From Hysterangium stoloniferum (taxonomy: Eukaryota > Basidiomycota > Agaricomycetes > Hysterangiales > Hysterangiaceae): a DNA stretch of 64,000 nucleotides. The notes under the pieces are model-generated. The model was not told the DNA's origin and did not search any database. It saw only the letters and a list, made by a program, of their open reading frames with translations. This document shows, in pieces, positions 54,464 through 64,000 of the stretch; the stretch's first letter is position 1; each line of letters starts with the position of its first letter. Location: positions 1,240,001 through 1,304,000 of the forward strand of contig WHVD01000009.1 of NCBI GenBank assembly GCA_015178975.1, read 5' to 3'. A program made the translations under genes and the position numbers.

Positions 54464-57400
54464 TTACTTGTATAATAGATTTCTGCGACCGCTTCGGGAT
54501 CTTGACCACATTTGGTCAATTATTGCCTCGAATTCATATTTAGGCATTTGTTTAAAATCTTCCCGGTTCAAATGTTTTCTCGGTCGACTTACATAATTGT
54601 TCGGTAAGTTTCGATAAGATTCTAAATGCGCAATATTCAAAATTAGGTGAGTGCCGTATGAGACTGGCATTCGCAGTCTATATGCTAACGAATTTATTTT
54701 CTTTAGAATCGCGAACAGTTCATCGTATCTCATTAAATGACTTCAGAACTTTTCTTTTTACATTCTGCAATAAATTTAGATAGTTCCAAATTATTTGTAC
54801 TAAATTTCTTGTTTGAATGTAAGTCGAATTCGATTATTGTATTTCTTGCCGCATATATGACTCAAATTAAGCGCCCTTCTGCTTATATTTCGATCTGTCT
54901 CAGATTCTTCGACAATTTGCTCATTGGAGTCGCAAAATCTTTTTGACATTCGTGAGTCATTTGTTTCCATATTTCCGTCACTAATTACTTCATTTTTAGA
55001 GCTTAGTATATTTTCCGGCATTAAGTGCAGATGACTAAGCCGTGACAATGGCCGGTAGTTGAATAACAAAAAACATATGACGAATTTCGTTATAGAATAT
55101 CTACTAGTATAGAATGCAAATAAAAAAAACTATTTAGAATAACAACTCAATAGTTTCCTTTTGACTCTATATAAGCTCTAAGTACCCTTGTGAGAATTCG
55201 CTTGATTTTCTCTGTTCGGCGGTCAGTTTGTGGGTAATAGGCCATGGTAAGCGCTTTCTTTATTCCTAATCGAGCACAGATTGCTCTCCAAAATATTCCG
55301 GTCCATTTTCTATACCATTTAGATATGTATAGTCTGAGGAAATTATAACATGTTATTATATGTTTTAACGATAAATTGCCAATGTACTCCTTAATGTCAG
55401 TGATTCTATTGGGTATGATAATTTCATATTTAGTTAAGTTATCAACAGTTACTAATATGTTATCATAACCTTGGCTTTCTGGCAATTTTGGAGTGAAGTC
55501 CATAGTTATTATTTTAAATGTCCAGGTTGAGATTGGAATGGACTGTAAAAATCCTACAGGGACATTTCTCTTTATTTTGAACTTTTGACATATATAATAT
55601 GTTCTTCCATACTTTAACATTGATCTTGAAATTCTAGACCTGATTGAATTTTCAACTTCAAATTTCCTATCACAGGAACTAAATATCAATTCAGCTCCCT
55701 CCTTATTTCTCATAATAGACAGAGCATATTGATCAGCAAAGTTATTTCCCAAAATAAATGGAGTAGTCATTCCTTCAACTACATAAGTTTCAATCTTTAA
55801 TTCTACAGGTCCTTCATTTGTATCAAAATATATTGGTACTGATACAAATCCTGATATGGTAGAAGATCCTGTTATTTGAATTAAATTGATCTTTTGTCCA
55901 GTTTTTATCTTAGGTGGATTGTTTATTTTGTTGAATGCTGATTGAGATATTAAAGTAATATCTGCTCCAGAGTCTATTGTGATTCTGATTTGATTTTGTC
56001 CATAGTTATTAAGCCATGCCTTAGTAGCCATAGCCTGCGCACCAAGAAAGGCACATCTGGGTGGGCATGACATTAACCTCTTTAATGATGATATATTCTT
56101 TTTACTCTCAGAAATAAGTTGAGAAACATAAGATTTGGTCTTGAACATGCCATTTCTAAATTTCTGAGATATGTTTTGTTTTTCAAAGGTTTGTCTGGCT
56201 TCTAACTTGCTCAGAGATTCATTAGAATCTAGGGATCCCCTCAGAGAAGACTGTGGCTTCATTTTCAAAGTATCTGAGCCACACTCCAAATCCATTACAG
56301 CATTCACCTGAAGGGCCTTATGAAAATCCGGTTTTTCCTCCTCCTTTAAACTATCTGATGATTCTAAACTTATCAAGTCTTTATTAGAATCATTTTGAGG
56401 GGGATTTTCATCTTCTGAACTAGCATTTAGATAGGCTTCTTCATATTCTTCCATGGCCTTAATATACTCTTCATCATGGACAATTAGATTTGCTTTGGCA
56501 TTTCTAGAACCCTTTCTAGAATATTTGCACTCATTATCCCAATGCTTAGGACTACCACAATGTCTACATGGTCTAGCTCCTTTACTTTCAGGAGTAGACC
56601 CATTGGAAATTGTTCCATCATCCCGAGGGAATTGAGGCTTGCCTATAGTAGGTGAAGCACCAATAAGGTTAGTTCTGGCAGACCGGAAGAAATTCCTCCT
56701 GCTTGAACCTTGATCAGGACCTGATAGATTAGATCTAGAAGTCCTTGGTGCATCATGCATCATTTGTTCAAGCTGTCTTACTCTTCTATCTAGTACATTA
56801 TCATGACTTGGGAATGGAGTATGCTCCAATGCTTCTTCATGATATTTAATTGCTGCTGCAAATTCTACTAGGTCCTTGCAACGATGTACATCTAAGATAG
56901 TTGTCCAGAATTTAGGTGCTCCATTCATTACTTCCATCATAACTTCTGAATCACTCATGCTATACACTAGACTAAGTAATTCAGATTTTCTGATATAGTA
57001 ATTGCTTGGTGATTCTGTTGTATATCCAGCTTCTCTGTAGTGTGCTCTGTTCGCTCGGCTCTTTTGTCTATCAAGCCAGGCTCGGTTCATATAGTATGTG
57101 CATACTACATCTCGAAGTGTACCCCAATTCTGCATTGCTTCTCTTCTATAACTACTTGGTAAAGACCAGAACCATAAATCTGCATCCTTCTCAAGTCTAG
57201 TAGGTACAACTTCTCCTAGCTGGTTATATATGCTTGTACTACGCTCTGATAAGTTGTTTATCTTCAAAACCCATTTGGCAAGAGTGTCAGGATCTCCATC
57301 CCATTTGGGTACAATATCAGGCTTCAACTTAAGATCAAAGTGAGCTCCTTTATCTTCTTTTTTAGCCCTAGATAATTCTGACAATCTCCTATTATATTTA

Positions 57401-58617
57401 GCCATATTGGCTTTATAATCAGAGGAACTATCACTACTTCCTGGATCTCCAGGTGGGCTTCCTGATATGATTCTCTGACTCTTCTCACTAGGTATTCCCC
57501 TCTGATGATGTCTCAAGATTGGCCCAAGCTTTGGGTGAGGACTAGGTGAATGTGGTGGACCATGATCACTGTCTGATGTCTCATCAGGTGGAAAGCTAGC
57601 TTGTGTGTACTTTGGAATTGATCTGAGCTTAGGTTCATAGGCTCTTGATTTTTTACTTAAGTACTGCTTATTATCTTCAAAGATATCAGATAATCGGCAT
57701 GACTCAGTCAGATGTATTGGATGTTCTTGATAAGGTGATTTTTTAGAAGTAATTCTTGGCTCAAACATCACTTCTGACTGTCTTCTTCTTATAGACTCAA
57801 AGCCATGCTCCTCATGAGGTGGCTTTTTTGTTTCTTCTTTTGGTTGGCCTGTCCTAATCTCAGTAGGATGTGCCGGTGTTGAAGTTTCAATCCCCTCAAA
57901 CTCGACTGTAGGGCTAGGGCCTCTTGAAGGTGACTTCACTTCTTTTTCTTTCTTTTCTGATGGCATCATAGTCTTATGATCATAGAAATAAGCTAACAAG
58001 TTTTCAACTTCTTCTCTATACAAAACAGATATTATTTCAAAATCATTAGCATTCCATGCTATGAGTGGATTGTTGTCAGATCCCCAACTAGGCATACTAG
58101 GAATCCAATCTTTATTTTTATTTAGAATAGGTATTGATCTGACCAAATGCCTTTCTAACATATGAGTGAAATTTTCAAACTTAATTGGATCTAGGTAATA
58201 TCCAATTAAGTCACTAGAATCACTAGTAGTTGGTGTTCCAACTAACAAGTCTTCTAATGCATCCAGTAGTGGCTGAAAGAACTTTTCAGCATAACGAGGT
58301 AGATACCCTAAGTTCACTCTTTCCTCATTTGGAAATTCTGACATGGCTAATGCCAACATAATATCTCGGCGGTGATTCATTCTTGGATCACCATCATAAG
58401 TTCTTCTCAATCTAACAGTACCAGGATACAAGTAAGTCTTGTCCTTAGCTATATCCTCTCTGTCAGTAACTTCTTTTACTGGTTCAAAACTGAAACGCTG
58501 AATTGGTGAAGCAGGTATAGTAACATTCAAGAACCTTTCATCCCTTTCAGAAACTTGTTCTGTTATGGAGGATAGTTCTTGAGCCATTTCTGCTTTAAGA
58601 GTTGGTGTAGATAACAT
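54464..58617 (-). other. E3 gag, protease and integrase parts
   Basis: The ATG at 58617 opens a long gag (MLSTPTLKAEMAQELSSITE), with the helical core GEVVPTRLEKDADLWFWSLP and the knuckle CRHCGSPKHWDNEC. The protease motif is ITIDSGADITLISQSAF. The integrase part shows ITMDFTPKLPESQGYDNILV and MAYYPQTDRRTEKI. A pol-end linker (INSLAYRLRMPVSYGTHLIL, about 54464-54733) lies further down. The set is incomplete, so the copy is not self-sufficient. Confidence 0.8.
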
Positions 58618-58892
58618 TGATGAATAGGAGTTAAAGGTAAGTAAGTTTTTTTTTTGTTTTAAAATGTAACTATTGTAAACTACAAGCTAATTTATTTAAC
58701 ACTCAGTTGTCAGCTGCAATAGCCTAATCCCAGAAGCACAGGAGTGACTACCTGGTTCTTTTCTGGAGAACTAAAGACTGTCTCAACCAGAGAATCAGTC
58801 CCAACAGTTGGTGTTATGAAACAGATAAGAATGTCCTTGACAATCGGTAAACTACTTAAGAAACTAAACTGCTAGATAATCACAGTATTTCC

Positions 58893-58909
58893 CAGAGCGT
58901 CCACCAATT
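58893..58909 (-). other. E3 primer binding site candidate
   Basis: Just inside the 5' LTR the minus strand reads AATTGGTGGACGCTCTG. TGG starts three bases in, fitting a tRNA CCA 3' end. The tRNA is not identified. Confidence 0.4.
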
Positions 58910-60687
58910 TGTAATGTATTAGCCTTATTTTAATACTATTTTCCGAAAAAGGAGTCCAATGCTCTATCAAAATGTGCAAATACTCAATTCACTGCAAGGT
59001 AAAATAATTTAAGTATTTGATATTAATCAGTGGCAGCCTAAATAGACTTAGAACCCCTGAAGTCAAGAGTTTACTTGAATATATGCACCCTACTTCGCAA
59101 AGAAGGTTTTGAGAGCTGCTTGTGCAAGCTTGTTCTTTTTCTGTAAAAACACTACTAAAATATGAATAACAATTCACTGATTCCGAAACTAGATTCGACT
59201 TCGATTCTAGCTAGTTTATATATATTTTATACTATTTATCAAACAGTAAAAATATTAATAAACAGGTCAAAAGATTAGATATAGAATAAAACACTATTTG
59301 GCTAATATATGCTTTATTTACACTAACCTACAGGGTCTACTGTGATACTAACTTATCAGGATCTTAATGTAGTCTTAAGGATTCTGCAAGAATATTCTCA
59401 GTATTTGTTTATGCCAAAAACCGGGTAGAAATTAGAATATATGTATTTCTAATCTCAATATAACCTAAAATATTTATTACTTTAACTGATAACCAACAAC
59501 TCAACTAGAGGTGGATTAGTAATAAAGGATAGCCAGCTACTCAACTAAGAGGTGGCAAAAGGGGAACAAGTTGTTTGTCAGAAGCTCAACTAGAGGTGAC
59601 AAGGGGGTAGGATTATTACCAGAAGCTCAACTAGAGGTGGCAAAGGGATCCTGAGATAGCTTAGGTCAGCAGCTCAACTAGAGGTGACTAAGTGTTTATA
59701 TATATTTATCCAACAGCCCAACTAGGGGTGGAATATAACTGCTGATGCAGTGGCACACTGATGTGGTGTAGTAAATGGGTTAAAATAAGTTATATTTCAG
59801 TGGTGGAGCAGAGCTCCTTATATACAGTAAAATCTGAGACATGGGAGAATGTTCTAGCTACTTGTTTTACCTATTTTTAGCTATTTTACCTGGAATCTGC
59901 TGGAATATTCCAGGAGTTTCTGCTACTTTCCATTGTAGCATATATGCTGATGTAATGTTCTCGCGCGTCGCGAAGTTGCTGATTTCGTGCGCGCGCTGAT
60001 TACATAATTTTCCCGCGCGTGTCGCGTTTGTGACAAGTCGTCGCATTTTGTGACGACGGTCACTTGTTGTGACGACAGTCACCGTTGTGACGACAGTCAC
60101 TTGTTGTGACGACAGTCACCGTTGTGACGAAGGTCACCATTGTGACGAATGTCACCGTTGTGACGAATGTCACCGTTGTGACGAATGTCACCGTTGTGAC
60201 GAATGTCACCGTTGTGACGAATGTCACCGTTGTGACGAATATTCCCGCGCGTTGTGCAATAAGCGCCAGACCGGTTTTATATTATTATATAATTATTATA
60301 TTTACTTTTAATTAGTTATAAATATAATATTTTATTATAATAATATAAAAATATATATATTTCACCTTGATAATGCGCGAGTATTTCAAATCGCGTTTTG
60401 TCGGCGTCGGAGTTTGAAATATCATGTGAATGTCACATGATTACTCGCGCGTTGTGAATAAGCGCTGAGTCGCCGACATATTAATCAAAAAAGAATAAAA
60501 AGTAGAAATTCAATTACTTGTTCAATTTATTAGATAAAAATACAAAGTAAATTGTATAAATTCAGGATAAATCAAACAAATATTGTACAATTTAATCGTC
60601 GCAATATAATTACATTTGAATATTTGTTTTCGCAATTTGTTAGGGGAAATTGTTTAAAAATTGGAAAAAACTTAGAAATACATAACA
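58910..60687 (-). repeat. E3 5' LTR (1778 bp)
   Basis: Nearly identical to 51307-53102, but with five instead of six standard 18-bp units. One further substitution was noticed (a/g, 'tacaaa[a/g]taaattg'). Confidence 0.92.
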
Positions 60688-61764
60688 CAGTGACTGTTGA
60701 CTAGGGCGGTGACCCCTCCATACTCTGGATGATGGTCTCCACGTTTGTCTTTGGTTGGGGTCGCTGGGTACGAAGCGAACTTTAGACGGGAGAAGGAACC
60801 CTTCATGGCAATCCTCTCCCAGAGATCGGATGCTATACACGCCATTCCTGTTCTCGTCCTCCTCCTCATCCTCATCCGAGGAAAAATCAATTGGTCCCCT
60901 ACGGTATCCTTTTTCTTGTTGGGGAAATGTTTGACCGTCCCCTCGGGTAAGAACTATGCGTTGCAACTTAATGCGTCGAAGTAGCTCCCAGTCGTAAAAG
61001 ATGGTACCCTCCTTCTCCTTCCAGCTCTTGGTTCCCGTCGTCCTAATGCAAGGCATCCCACCCTCACTATCATCGGTCTCTGCGAAGTCGGCCCATTTCT
61101 CTCCTGTGGGGGGAAGGATCGGCACGGAAGCTCTGTTTCCGAATTGCGCTCTGTACTCACGCCGCTGCCGCTTGGAGGGGACTCCTTCTCTTGCTCCCCT
61201 CGCCTCCTGTTGACTTCTATACTCAGCATGCCTTTCTCTTTTGCGGGTGAGCCTCCTTGCGTTGTGTTCTTCCATAAACATTTCCTGCTTCCGCATGATA
61301 GCAGTGACTTCCTCAGATGACGGTCTGACGGAGGGGCCTAACAGCTTGCTCCAATCCATACCGGTATTTCCCCCCGGCTCATCACCAAAGGAGAAAGTCG
61401 ACAGGGGGGTTGATTCTTGGGTACCCCAATTGCTCTCGACATTGTCTGTATGAGGGACGCGGGTGATGAATCCCCCGCCGGTCATGGATGTACTGGCTGT
61501 CGGGGCTCACGGGACCTTTTTGAACTTAGGGAGGACTTGCTTGTTTTGTTGGAAAGGGAGCATTATAGCACGATAAAAGTGGCGAAGTTGAAGATAGAGG
61601 GAAGGGCTGTAGATAGGTGAAGGACGTGGTGTGAAAGATAAAGAAAATTTATGCGAATTTACATGTACTTTTTTATATATATTGAATTGAAACTCCGCTC
61701 GGTTGGTCGTTAAATAAAATTCATTAATTGTGGCCGGGTTTTGGGGAGATGTGTCCGCTGCCAA
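60688..61764 (-). other. E2 extra coding region, 5' portion
   Basis: It matches the start of the E1 extra region: MLPFQQNKQVLPKFKKVP, the basic ARRLTRKRERHAEYRSQQ and the acidic SSDEDEEEDENRN parts, and the TATA-like tract near 61669-61685. The frame stays open up to the E3 junction at 60692. Confidence 0.75.
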
Positions 61765-61909
61765 TTAGTGGTTGTCCCAATCGACCGAAGGGATAGAAAA
61801 ATGAAAAAGAATAAAAGCCAATGAGATGGCTCACTGAATAACTGAGATATTTCTGAAAGGAAGTTACGAAAGAGATGGAATAGATGATTCCTTGAGCGCA
61901 TATATCCCG

Positions 61910-64000
61910 TTAAATGTTGAACAGCGCCTTGTATGCCCTCAGAAGTGCTGGAGCATTTCTAAGGTCAGTGCTGCTTAACCACGAATCCTCCTCGGGTCCA
62001 TAACCTTTCCAGTGCACCCTAAATAGCAGATGATTTCGCTGTTTCCTATGTCCAACAATAGCTTCGACTTCATATTCTTCATAATCTGATTTCAACTCTC
62101 TTAGGTTCTCAAGTTGGGGTCTCGGACCTAGCTTGGAAGGAGAGGGTTGATATTTCCGCAGATGATCCCGATTAATGACTGGATGCATCGGATACTCCGG
62201 GGGAATCTTAAGCCTAAATACTTGAGAGTTCAATTTCTCAAGGACCTCGAATGGTCCAATCCGTCTTTGTATTAGTTTCTTCCCCGTTCCCTTGACTTCC
62301 ACCAGTTCGAGGGAGTGGGGGTTCACCAATACAAAGTCTCCCTCAGAGATATCTTCTACAGGTCTTTGCTTCTTGTTATACGCTCGTGCTTGAATCTCTT
62401 GGGCTTGAGCGATTGAATCCCGCGCCATCTGCCGATGATTTTCTAGCTCGAGGATCCATTGGTCGGCCATAGGGCTGTCTGATAGTTCTCTAGGAACTAG
62501 GGGCTCGTCGCCTCCTAGGACTCGAGACATTCCTCTTGGGAGGTATCCCATTAATAAGAAGGCCGGGGCATAGTTTGTGGAACTGTGAATGGTCGAGTTG
62601 TATGCGTGAACAACTACCTCAATCCACTGGGACCAGCTTTCCTTAGCAGAGGCACAATAGGCTCGAAGCATCTGTTCTATGGTCGCATTCATATTCTCCA
62701 TTTGCCCATCCGTTTGAGGATGATGAGCCGAAGATACCGCAAGGGTGGTACCATAGATCTTACAGACTTCCCGCCAAAACCTGCAGGTCCATCTCTTATC
62801 CCAGTCACAGATTATTCGAGAGGGCAGTCCGAAGGGGCTTGCTACCTGTTTGACAAATATTCGTGCGAATCCTTCAGCCGTAAGGTTCAAAAAGGTAGGT
62901 ATTGTAATAGCGTAACGCGTCAATTTATCAACGGCGACAAAGACTGCGGAATACGAATCCTTTCCTGAATCGGGTAGTCCAGTGATTAAGTCCATAGAAA
63001 CTACCTCGAATGGCCTAAAAGGTATGTCAGCCGGTCTGAGGGCTCCTTGACAAACAGTGTGATCAACTTTGGTTTTTTGGCAGATGTCGCAGATACGCGC
63101 GTACGACACGCAATCTTGTAGCATTCTTGGCCAAAAGAACTGGTCTTTCATCAGGTTGAACAACCGCTGGCCTCCGGCGTGTGCTCCCTCAAAAGGGTTA
63201 TCATGTACCAACCTTAGAATCGAGTTAATCATGGTTCTGGGTACACAGACTTGACTTTTCCAGTCCGAGTCGCGAAAGTACAGGAGTCGGTTTGCTCCCA
63301 CGAAGTAGTGAGAAGGAGTAACAACCGCATTGGGTGAAGGGGTATCTAGAGTGTAGAGATTCCTGAAAACCGGGTCCTTTGAATAACCCTCTAGAAATTT
63401 CTTTATATATCCCTCCTCGATGCTGATTAGTAGCTGAGGATGACGCAATGTGAAGTCAGACTCATCTTCCTGGTCGTTCCTTATTGCATTATGAGAATCC
63501 CATTCTGACCATCGGACCTTTTGAGTTACTCCGAAAGGTTCCATAGAATTGAGTATGGTAGAGAAGACCGCTTTCCTAGCGGGTTCATCCTTCCATAGTT
63601 TTTCCTCAGTACTCTTGTCCAGAGAGGTTGAGGTGATAGCCTGCAAATCATCTCTAATAGGGCTCACGAAGGCTGGTACCCGAGGGAGTCTGGACAGTGG
63701 ATCCACGTTGCTGTGAACTCTCCCTGCTCGATGCAAAATCTCGAGACCTGGAAATGCAGCGTATATCGCCCCCCATGTGGCTAGTCAACGATTAGTGTTC
63801 TCGTAAGATCTAGCCCATTGCAGAGCTGCATGGTCCGTAATGAGCAGAACATGTTCACCTTCAATGAAAGGTTGAAAGTGGACTAGTCCCTCCTTTGCTG
63901 CTAATGCTTCCCGTTCAGTAGCAGAATAGTTATGCTCAGCACTTTTCAGTGTGCGACTCCAATATGCAATGACTTGTTCAACAGTAACTTCGGTCGCCTC
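61910..64000 (-). other. E2 RNase H end, integrase and chromodomain
   Basis: One long frame (63736-61910) covers the RNase H-integrase linker (HRAGRVHSNVDPLSRLPRVP), the H2C2 zinc part (CDICQKTKVDHT), the integrase core (VVSMDLITGLPDSGKDSY, SSAHHPQTDGQ) and the chromodomain (YEVEAIVGHRKQRNHLLFRV). 63737-64000 continues the RNase H and runs off the window. Confidence 0.9.

Larger units (their letters stand above)
51307..60687 (-). mobile_element. Gypsy-type element E3 (9.4 kb), nested in E2
   Basis: LTRs of 1796 bp (51307-53102) and 1778 bp (58910-60687) start TGTAATG and end CATAACA. CAGTG (51302-51306, 60688-60692) is the target duplication. The internal minus strand shows gag, CCHC knuckle, protease and integrase parts, a linker region toward the end of pol, and further ORFs before the 3' LTR. 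Not all enzymes expected of an autonomous gypsy are visible, so it is broken or non-autonomous. The LTRs differ essentially by one 18-bp repeat unit and very few substitutions, so it is the youngest insertion in the window. Confidence 0.92.
49465..64000 (-). mobile_element. Gypsy chromovirus E2, second copy of the E1 family, runs off the window
   Basis: The 3' LTR is 49465-50109 (645 bp). The internal part is 50110-51306 and 60688-64000, with E3 inserted between. In the visible part it matches E1 closely: extra ORF, chromodomain, integrase and RNase H. Its 5' part and the other LTR lie beyond 64000, so age by LTR comparison is not possible. The base sequence before the LTR is CCTAC, the expected target duplication. 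The visible integrase-chromodomain frame is long and open; apart from the E3 insertion I see few breaks. Confidence 0.9.

Noticed and set aside
1-64000. tRNA, rRNA, CRISPR array or bacterial operon
   Set aside because: No cloverleaf with intact T and D arms, no rRNA core sequence and no regular spacer-repeat array was seen. The only tRNA-like match is the 12-base copia primer site.

Overview
The window looks like a nuclear contig from a mushroom-forming basidiomycete (Agaricomycetes). The genes have many short GT-AG introns (about 40-90 nt). The host genes and fragments match families common in that class: an HRD/DFD kinase, a seven-helix receptor-like protein, a DUF6533-like membrane protein, an AhpD-like enzyme, WD40 repeats and a small secreted protein. 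The transposon load (Ty3/gypsy with chromodomain, Ty1/copia, hAT, MITE-like elements) fits the same group. I saw no bacterial gene, rRNA, tRNA or CRISPR array.

Layout. 1-8135 is a tandem duplication. An unrecognised alpha-helical gene (3170-5104, minus) and its 3' flank (1-3169) are repeated as a last-exon remnant plus flank (5395-8135). The second flank carries a 362-bp MITE-like insertion with TAA target duplication, and the other copy supplies the empty site.

8136-26171 is a stack of insertions. A CpG-poor Ty3/gypsy fossil (F1) was opened by a Ty1/copia element (C1, 9151-25950, target duplication CCTTT). C1 in turn received a complete-length gypsy chromovirus (E1, 10830-21302, CAGTG), a solo LTR of the E1 family (25059-25698, GTGAG) and a probable third solo LTR (9534-10353).

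26172-41300 is mostly CpG-poor, old repeat-rich DNA with two related solo LTRs (27768-28387, 37308-37942). An island of CpG-normal DNA (about 30.3-35.1 kb) inside it holds a four-exon orphan gene (31263-32034) and an apparently intact kinase-like gene (32850-34474). A shortened CpG-decayed copy of the kinase locus lies at 36.6-37.3 kb. A decayed WD40 gene with its own MITE-like insertion lies at 39.4-41.1 kb.

41.3-47.4 kb is gene space: a DUF6533-like membrane gene, a secreted protein (43575-44156), an AhpD-like pseudogene and a seven-exon, seven-helix membrane protein (46033-47359).

47467-64000 is a second stack. A hAT DNA transposon is interrupted by a second copy of the E1 family (E2, 49465 to beyond the window). 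E2 is itself interrupted by a different gypsy-type element (E3, 51307-60687, CAGTG) whose 1.8-kb LTRs are nearly identical. E1 and E2 share an extra coding region between the chromodomain and the 3' LTR, preceded by a TATA-like tract. E3 has different extra ORFs in the same position. These extra ORFs are the least explained part of the window.
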